64,000 bases of DNA, from NCBI RefSeq assembly GCF_009769165.1, contig NZ_CP043476.1:1364001-1428000 (forward strand), written 5' to 3'. Within the stretch, counting starts at the first letter, position 1, and the number at the start of each line of letters is the position of its first letter. The notes under the pieces are model-generated. The model was not told where the DNA came from. It saw only the letters and a program-made list of their open reading frames with translations, and did no database searches. The DNA comes from Xanthomonas hyacinthi (GTDB lineage: Bacteria > Pseudomonadota > Gammaproteobacteria > Xanthomonadales > Xanthomonadaceae). The position numbers were made by a program, and so were the translations under genes. Positions 58,725 through 64,000 of the stretch are shown here, piece after piece.

Positions 58725-58742
58725 TCTTGACGTATGTAAAGT
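58725..58742. promoter_or_regulatory. Palindromic TetR operator candidate 2
   Basis: TCTTGAC-N4-GTAAAGT repeats the left arm of candidate 1 at the same spacing with two mismatches in the right arm. The two sites are 22 bp apart centre to centre, about two helical turns, so both could be bound on the same DNA face. TTGACG in it could be the -35 box of the SDR operon. Confidence 0.55.
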
Positions 58743-58775
58743 TATCTCTGGACGATTGTCACGCTGCGCTGCGCA

Positions 58776-59510
58776 ATGGCAAGATCGGGCAGCCCCGCAG
58801 CAGCGAGAACCGACGTGCCGCCCCAATCCCGCCCGCGGAGCAAACCCGTCTCCAAGCCGTCCACTTCCGAGGTGGCCGCGTCGAAACCGGGCGCACACCG
58901 CTCCACCGCCAAGCCGCCGGCGGACAAGTTCGCCCAGCGCCGCGGCGAACTGGCCCAAGCCACCCTGCAGACCCTGGCCGACCTCGGCTATGCGCGCACC
59001 AGCCTGCGCGAGATTGCGCAGAACTCGGAGTACAGCCACGGGGTGCTGCACTATTACTTCACCGACAAGCTCGATCTGATCAGCTGCAGCATCCGCGCGT
59101 ACAAAACCCGCTGCGCCACGCGCTACGACGATGTGATTGCGCACGCCGGCAACGCCGAGGAACTGGTCGCCGGCTTCCTGAAGCGCCTGAGCGAAACCCT
59201 GCGCAACGACGCCCCGGTGCACAGCCTGTGGTACGACCTGCGCTCGCAGGCATTGTTTGAGCAATTCCTGCGCGCCGACGTGATCGAGATCGACCTGCTG
59301 CTGCAAGACATGGTCTGGCGCGTGGTCTCGCGTTATGCGCAGATGGTTCGGCACGAACTGGCGGTGGCGCCAGAGGCCGCTTACGCGCTGCTCGACGGGC
59401 TGTTCCAGCGCGCGCTTCTGCGCCATGTCAACGGCGACACCGCAGCGGCAACGGACCTGCGACGGCAAGTGCAGGAGGCGATGCCGCTGCTGCTGGTGCG
59501 ATCCGCCTGA
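58776..59510 (+). CDS. TetR-family regulator of the catabolic operon
   Basis: 244 residues. A long Ser/Pro/Lys-rich N-terminal tail (residues 1-50) precedes the TetR helix-turn-helix, RRGELAQATLQTLADLGYAR then TSLREIAQNSEYSHGVLHYY. The C-terminal part is the variable ligand-binding domain and belongs to no subgroup recognised here. It is divergent from the SDR gene with two palindromes between, so it probably represses the catabolic operon and itself until an acyl-CoA or the substrate binds. The ATG at 58776 was chosen; GTG 58812 would give a shorter tail. Confidence 0.85.
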   Translation: MARSGSPAAARTDVPPQSRPRSKPVSKPSTSEVAASKPGAHRSTAKPPADKFAQRRGELAQATLQTLADLGYARTSLREIAQNSEYSHGVLHYYFTDKLDLISCSIRAYKTRCATRYDDVIAHAGNAEELVAGFLKRLSETLRNDAPVHSLWYDLRSQALFEQFLRADVIEIDLLLQDMVWRVVSRYAQMVRHELAVAPEAAYALLDGLFQRALLRHVNGDTAAATDLRRQVQEAMPLLLVRSA

Positions 59511-59586
59511 CTTTCAAGCGCGCGGCGCGGCGCCCCACACCGTCGCGGCCGCCGCATGCGGTCACGCCTCGCGCTGCGGCGCAGCC

Positions 59587-60624
59587 TCACCCGCGCGCGC
59601 CGCGGCCCCAATAGCCGATGCGCCGGCGGATCTTCAGCTTGCGCCAGAAATTCCACGGCTTGCGCCGGGGATTGCGCGCACCCTCGGCGACGAAGGCGTC
59701 GATCGCGCGCAGCACGCGTTCGCTGGACTGGCCGTCGCGGTAGGGATGCAGGCCGTCGGCGAAGTCGCGGATCGCCGCCATCAGTTGCGGCGGCCGCGCC
59801 AGCGCGCGGCGGATCGCCGGCTCGAACTGCGCCGGATCGTCGATGTCGATCAGCTGCGGACCCGGGCGCCGGTTCTTGAACGTCACCACCGGCTTGTAGG
59901 TGAGCAGGAACTCGTTGAGCGCCGAGGAGGTGTCCGAGCACATCAGGTCCACCTGCGGGAACAGCTCCAGGATGTTGTCGTTGTCGGCCAAGTGCAGGTA
60001 GTCGTTCTGCAGCGCGCGGTAGCGTGCGACCAGGTCCGGATCCATCTTCGGATGGAAGGTCACGATCCAGCGCCACTCGCCGCTGCGCGACAGCCGCGCG
60101 ACCTCGTCGTGGAGGATGCCGGCCGCGCTCCACGACGGCGAGAACGTGGAGTGGTACAGGATCACCGGCGGCTGCCGCACCGGCGCCAGCGCGGCGCCGA
60201 TCTCGCGCATGAACGGGTCGATCTTGGGAAAGCCGGTTTCCTTCACCGCGAAGTGGCCGAGCCTGCGCGCCAGCGCGCCGAACGCGGCGGTGTCGCGCGG
60301 GCCGGTGGTGCAGTACAGGTCGAAGAAGCCGCGCACGTAGATGTGCCGCGGCTTGCCGGCGTCGAAGCCGTGGAAGGTCTCGACCTTCACCCCGGGGAAG
60401 AAATGCGGCACCGCATTGCTGGAGGTGATCACCGCATACGGATCCCACGCCAGCACCTCCTCGACCGTGGCCAGATGGCGCTCGTCGGCGCTCAGATCGG
60501 CGGCGCCGGGGCCGTCGAAGAACCACGCCGCCGCGTCGCCGCGCGCGCGGATCGCCGCCTGCAGCGGGCGCAGGATCGCCAGCGCGTAGCGTTCGGACCC
60601 GTACAGCAGATAGTGCTTGCTCAT
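59587..60624 (-). CDS. CDP-glycerol glycerophosphotransferase-like protein
   Basis: 345 residues with the TagB/SpsB-type GT-B fold signature: FHGFDAGKPRHIYVRGFFDLY, KETGFPKIDPFM, VILYHSTFSPSW, IVTFHPKMD and LMCSDTSSALNEFLLTYKP. These enzymes transfer glycerol phosphate or sugar phosphate to glycan acceptors. The C-terminal tail is rich in Arg and Lys (NFWRKLKIRRRIGYWGRG) and may bind the membrane. The start overlaps the GT2 stop as TGATG. It is last in the cluster and probably decorates the LPS or a capsule-like glycan. Confidence 0.82.
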   Translation of the reverse strand: MSKHYLLYGSERYALAILRPLQAAIRARGDAAAWFFDGPGAADLSADERHLATVEEVLAWDPYAVITSSNAVPHFFPGVKVETFHGFDAGKPRHIYVRGFFDLYCTTGPRDTAAFGALARRLGHFAVKETGFPKIDPFMREIGAALAPVRQPPVILYHSTFSPSWSAAGILHDEVARLSRSGEWRWIVTFHPKMDPDLVARYRALQNDYLHLADNDNILELFPQVDLMCSDTSSALNEFLLTYKPVVTFKNRRPGPQLIDIDDPAQFEPAIRRALARPPQLMAAIRDFADGLHPYRDGQSSERVLRAIDAFVAEGARNPRRKPWNFWRKLKIRRRIGYWGRGARG

Positions 60625-61457
60625 CAGTGCTCCAGATCGTGCCGTTGCAGCTGCGCCCGCGCCTGCTCCACCGAGGCCGGGTTGTACTGCATTTCGTAAT
60701 AGCGCATGCGCTTGTACAGCGCGTAGCTGGCCGCGGTCTGCGCCACCACGAAGCCGCGCCAGCCGTCGAACATCGCCAGGCGCAGCAGGTAGTCCTTGAG
60801 GAAGGCGCCGGCGAACACGAACGGGCTTTGCCACATCCGCACCGGCTTGCGCGTGTCGCGCCAGCCGAGCGCCTTCAGTTCGGCGTAGCGCAGCACCTTG
60901 AGCTGCTTGTGCACCAGGGTCGGGTTGTGCAGGTGGTTGAACGGCGGCGCGAACTCGGCGCTGGCGCCGTCGAAGCGCAGCGATTCGTGCACCCGCGCAT
61001 CGCTCCAGCGCGCCCGCCCGCGGTGGTACAGCCGCGCCAGGCGCTCGCCGACCATCGGCCGGTACCAGCGCATCGGCGCGCCCATGTACCAGGTGCTGCG
61101 GCGCAGCCACACCGCGTCCAACCGGTCCTCGGCCAGCAGCTGCGGCAGCCGCGCCAGGCATTCGGCGCGCAGCGCGTCGGACAGGAATTCGTCCGCGTCC
61201 AGCACCAGGATCCAGTCGTGCGCGGCCTGGGTGGAGGCGAAATTGCGCTGCGCGCCGAAGCCGAGCCAGGCCTGCTCGACCACGCGCGCGCCATGCGCGC
61301 GGGCGATCGCCGCGGTGGCGTCGCTGCTGCCGCAGTCCACCACCAGCTTGTCGGCGGCGAACGGCACGCTGTCCAGGCAGCGCGCGATGTTGCCGGCTTC
61401 GTTGTAGGTCATCACCACCAGGCTGAGCGGCAAGGTGGTCGCAGCGGCGTCGGCCAT
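60624..61457 (-). CDS. Family 2 glycosyltransferase, WaaE/KdtX-like
   Basis: 277 residues. LSLVVMTYNEAGNIARCLDS begins the GT-A fold, followed by LVVDCGSSDATAAIA and WILVLDADEFLS with the DxD metal site. The sequence WLRRSTWYMGAPMRWYRP and GRARWSDARVHESLRF is like the WaaE/KdtX beta-1,4-glucosyltransferases of LPS core. A hydrophobic patch near the C-terminus suggests peripheral membrane attachment. It is cotranscribed with an O-antigen ligase homologue and a GT4 enzyme, which supports a role in LPS core building. Confidence 0.85.
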   Translation of the reverse strand: MADAAATTLPLSLVVMTYNEAGNIARCLDSVPFAADKLVVDCGSSDATAAIARAHGARVVEQAWLGFGAQRNFASTQAAHDWILVLDADEFLSDALRAECLARLPQLLAEDRLDAVWLRRSTWYMGAPMRWYRPMVGERLARLYHRGRARWSDARVHESLRFDGASAEFAPPFNHLHNPTLVHKQLKVLRYAELKALGWRDTRKPVRMWQSPFVFAGAFLKDYLLRLAMFDGWRGFVVAQTAASYALYKRMRYYEMQYNPASVEQARAQLQRHDLEH

Positions 61458-61541
61458 GGCGCTCGGTCTCCGGGACAGCGGTGCAGCCTGCGGTCGCGGC
61501 GCGGACGGCGCCGCGCCGGTCGGCGGTGCGGGATCGGCAGT

Positions 61542-62846
61542 CTACCGGCTTCCGCCAGCGCCTTCAGCGGCGTCGGCGCGCGGCCGCGGCGCTTCGGCGT
61601 CGCAGGCCGCCAGCCCGATCAGCACGCCGACCAGGGACACGTAGAAACCGGTGGTGACCTGGTGCGCGAACATCGACTGGGTCATGCCGCACAGGATGTA
61701 GGCGGCCACCACCATGATCCCGGTCGCGGCCGGGCCATGGAATTCGGGACGCGGGCGGCGCCGGTACAGGCGCAGCAGCAGCCACAGCGGCACGCCGTAG
61801 ACCAGCACGATCAGCAGCGTGCCGGGCAGGCCCTGGGTCGCACTCCATTCGGCCAGGTCGTTGTGCGCATGGCCCAGGTGGCAACGCTCCACCCAGGTCT
61901 TGCTGCGGCAATCCGGCAGGCGCAGCATCGCATTGTCGAAGCGGCCCACGCCGACCCCGACCAGCGGATGCTCGACGAAGGTCGCCGCCGCCACCTGCAG
62001 GCGCTCGATGCGCGCACCGGCCGAGGAATCGCTGTCGCCGCGCTCGTAGCGCTGCACGTCGTGATGCAGTTCGGCCAGGCGCGTCTGCCGGGTCAGCGCC
62101 GGCACGCTCAGCACCAGGGTCGCCGCCAGCGCGGCGAGCACGCCCAGGATCACCAGCCGCACGCGACCGCTGCGCCAGCGCACGCACAGCGCAGTGACCA
62201 CCAGCAGCAACAGCATGCCCAGCCACACGCCACGGCTGCCGCTGAGCAGGATGGTCGCGCAGCCAGCGACGATCGCGACGATGGTCCATGGCCAACGCCC
62301 GTGCGGCCGGCAGAACACCGCCACCACCATCAGCACCAGCACCACGTCGGCGAGCACGATCGCGTTGGTCCAGCCCTCGGCACGCGGCTGGCCCTGCAGC
62401 ACCTGCACGATCGCCAGCGCCACGGTGGCGAAGATGCCCAGCAACGCGCCCCACCACAGCAGCTGCCGTGGCGGACGCAGTGCGTAGACCCACAACGCGG
62501 TCCAGGGCAGCACCAGGAACCGGGTGCGGTTGTCGATGTCCTTTAACGCCTGGCCGAAGTACAGCAACGAGAACAGCGACAGCCCGATCACCAGCAGCGC
62601 CAGCACCCACAGCCAGCGCAGCGATGGCTGCAGCCCGGCCGCCGCGCGGCGCATGCGGTCCAGCGCCAGCAGGCTGGTCGCCAACAGCAGCAGACCGAAC
62701 GGCAGCAGCCCGCCCGGGATGCCGACCACCAGCGCCGGCAGGCACAGCAGGCCCAGCGCGGCGCCCCACTCCGCCAAGCAATGGCGATGGGACGGGAACG
62801 CGGCCAGCGGCGCTGCGGCGCGGGGCGGGGTGGCTTCTTCGGTCAT
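61542..62846 (-). CDS. O-antigen ligase family protein (WaaL/Wzy_C)
   Basis: 434 residues with about ten to twelve hydrophobic helices and a large periplasmic loop before the last ones. The Wzy_C landmark ILLSGSRGVWLGMLLLL near residue 195 and VEHPLVGVGVGRFDN plus HAHNDLAEWSATQGLPG in the periplasmic loop are typical of O-antigen ligases, with the HxHN-type His. The enzyme joins O-polysaccharide or a sugar unit to lipid A-core in the periplasm. A fused upstream frame belongs to the preceding gene. The ATG at 62846 begins MTEEATPPRAAAPLA. Confidence 0.87.
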   Translation of the reverse strand: MTEEATPPRAAAPLAAFPSHRHCLAEWGAALGLLCLPALVVGIPGGLLPFGLLLLATSLLALDRMRRAAAGLQPSLRWLWVLALLVIGLSLFSLLYFGQALKDIDNRTRFLVLPWTALWVYALRPPRQLLWWGALLGIFATVALAIVQVLQGQPRAEGWTNAIVLADVVLVLMVVAVFCRPHGRWPWTIVAIVAGCATILLSGSRGVWLGMLLLLVVTALCVRWRSGRVRLVILGVLAALAATLVLSVPALTRQTRLAELHHDVQRYERGDSDSSAGARIERLQVAAATFVEHPLVGVGVGRFDNAMLRLPDCRSKTWVERCHLGHAHNDLAEWSATQGLPGTLLIVLVYGVPLWLLLRLYRRRPRPEFHGPAATGIMVVAAYILCGMTQSMFAHQVTTGFYVSLVGVLIGLAACDAEAPRPRADAAEGAGGSR

Positions 62847-62899
62847 CGCGTGGAAAACGGACGAAAAGACGATGGGGGGCGATGATCCAAGTGCGACCC

Positions 62900-63937
62900 C
62901 TAACCCGACCTGACCTGCACGCGGCCGGTCGCGGCCGGCGCCAACGTGGCCGGCGGCGGCGCATCGCCGAGCAGATCGGCCACCACCGCCTGCAGGCGCT
63001 CGCCGAACTCGTGCTGGCGCGACTCGAAGAACGCGCGCGCCGCGGTGCCCAGCGCATCGCATTGCATCGGCGCCAGCGCCAGCGCCTGCGCCATCGCCCG
63101 CTCGATGCCGGCCGCGTCGATCCGGTAGCGCACGCCGAAGTTGTCCTCGCGCTGGCCGACCGGCGCGATCAGCACGCCGCGCTCGGCGCTCACCAGTTCG
63201 TTCATCGGCGCGCCGTCGGTGGCGATCACCACCGCGCCGACGCTCAGCGCCTCCATGATGTAGTGGCCGAAGCCCTCGACCTCGGACGGGCACAGGTGGA
63301 AGCGGTGCGCGTTCTGCAGCCGGCGCAGCTCGCGCTGGTCCAGATAGCCGGTCAGGTAGTCGATGTTCTCGGCCTCGATCGGGCGCGACTTCTTCGTGCT
63401 CTGCACCACCGTCAGCCGCGGCCATTCCGGATGCCGCGCCCAGGTCTGCAGCAGCACCGCGGTGCCCTTGGCCGAGCTGCGCCCGGCCACGTGCAGGCAG
63501 ACGCGCTCGCGCGGCACCTCCGGGCGATAGCAATCGTTGCTGCAGAAGCCGATGAACGCAGTCGCCGGACCCAGCGCGGCAAAGCGCCGCTCGGCCTGCC
63601 AGGTCTTGCATAGCACCCGCTGGAAACGCGGCAGCCAGCGCAGCCACTTGCGGCGGAACCATTCCGGATTGGGAACCAGGGCATTGCACCGGCCGGCGCC
63701 CAGGCAGCGCGGATACACCCGTTCCAGGAAGATCTGCAGATCGGCGCGGCCGCGCAGCAGGCTGCGCAGGGCCAGGCGCAGTTCGCGCAGGTGGTTGGCG
63801 AAGCGCATCGTGCCGAAGCCGAGCACCTCCACCCGGTAACGGCCGCTGCTGCGCAGCGCCTCGGCGACCACTTGCAGGTCGCGGCTCAGGCCGCCGCCGT
63901 TGTCGCGGCTGATCAGCCGGATCAGGCGCATCGGCAC
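62900..63937 (-). CDS. Glycosyltransferase, GT4-like
   Basis: 345 residues of GT-B type. The N-terminus MPMRLIRLISRDNGGGLSRD has the Gly-rich acceptor loop; the C-terminal half contains HVAGRSSAKGTAVLLQTW and CPSEVEGFGHYIMEALSVGA, the ExxxGxxxxEAL-type nucleotide-sugar site. The GTG at 63937 follows an AGGAGG site by 7 bases; an ATG two codons on is also possible. It is first in the LPS cluster as seen in this window, with only 63 bases before the window end. It would add a sugar to the LPS core or lipid-linked acceptor. Confidence 0.82.
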   Translation of the reverse strand: MPMRLIRLISRDNGGGLSRDLQVVAEALRSSGRYRVEVLGFGTMRFANHLRELRLALRSLLRGRADLQIFLERVYPRCLGAGRCNALVPNPEWFRRKWLRWLPRFQRVLCKTWQAERRFAALGPATAFIGFCSNDCYRPEVPRERVCLHVAGRSSAKGTAVLLQTWARHPEWPRLTVVQSTKKSRPIEAENIDYLTGYLDQRELRRLQNAHRFHLCPSEVEGFGHYIMEALSVGAVVIATDGAPMNELVSAERGVLIAPVGQREDNFGVRYRIDAAGIERAMAQALALAPMQCDALGTAARAFFESRQHEFGERLQAVVADLLGDAPPPATLAPAATGRVQVRSG

Positions 63938-64000
63938 GCACGCCCTCCTGCGCGCACGGCGCCAGCGTTGCGAGCGAAGCGGGCGCGGGCGCGGCTCACT

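Overview
The window looks like a chromosomal segment of a Xanthomonas species (Gammaproteobacteria, Xanthomonadaceae). Evidence is the very high GC, the RpoD sequence with its acidic non-conserved insert, the glgE / treS-maltokinase fusion / glgB cluster, the GH92-LacI-FucP-mannose isomerase cluster, and the dispersed GTGGGAGCGACTTCAGTCGC-type palindromes. The species cannot be fixed from sequence reading alone.

Layout. 0-4.4 kb: the end of an unidentified gene, a membrane PAS/EAL cyclic-di-GMP protein and an MpaB-type oxygenase. 4.4-29.0 kb: an accessory region, AT-richer in places and full of scars. It opens with a decayed IS3 transposase fragment. It then carries a colinear minus-strand defence block of six genes read from 21.8 down to 5.4 kb: a 2206-aa DUF4011/helicase/nuclease protein resembling HheA, an RloC-like ATPase with a zinc hook and a candidate anticodon-nuclease triad, and a four-gene Wadjet-type SMC operon whose subunits look strikingly like MukF, MukE and MukB plus a JetD Toprim nuclease. 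The right side of the accessory region holds a histidine kinase relic, an IS5-family element whose right end is missing, a two-gene unit (258-aa hypothetical plus a beheaded PIN-like gene), and a 4.1-kb Fic / exported protein / phospholipase A2-like operon interrupted by an IS30 element. This last piece lies between two identical tRNA-Ile(CAT) genes that each carry a diverged copy of the tRNA-glgB spacer.

29.4-38.1 kb: glgE, treS-mak and glgB in one overlapping operon, the enzymes of the trehalose-to-maltose-1-phosphate-to-branched-glucan (GlgE) pathway. 38.6-44.9 kb: a mannose/mannoside module in which a secreted GH92 mannosidase is divergent from lacI, a FucP-type symporter and an AGE-family mannose isomerase, with inverted repeats in the divergent promoter that look like operators. 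45.0-52.9 kb: housekeeping genes (rpoD with its terminator, dtd, an LpxL-type acyltransferase, a GNAT enzyme, a GTP cyclohydrolase II, and two PH-domain membrane proteins of YdbS/YdbT type). 53.0-59.5 kb: a five-gene lipid or hydrophobic-substrate catabolic operon (thiolase, outer-membrane transporter, acyl-CoA ligase, saccharopine-dehydrogenase-like reductase, SDR) divergent from a TetR regulator, with two palindromic candidate operators between them. 59.6-64.0 kb: an LPS/glycan assembly cluster (GT4-type glycosyltransferase, O-antigen ligase family protein, GT2 glycosyltransferase, CDP-glycerol glycerophosphotransferase-like protein).

The most interesting part is the hhe-rloC-jetABCD block, three distinct defence modules packed as if co-transcribed. 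Next come the mutated effector-like operon between the duplicated tRNA genes and the PIN-like gene cut by the IS5 element.
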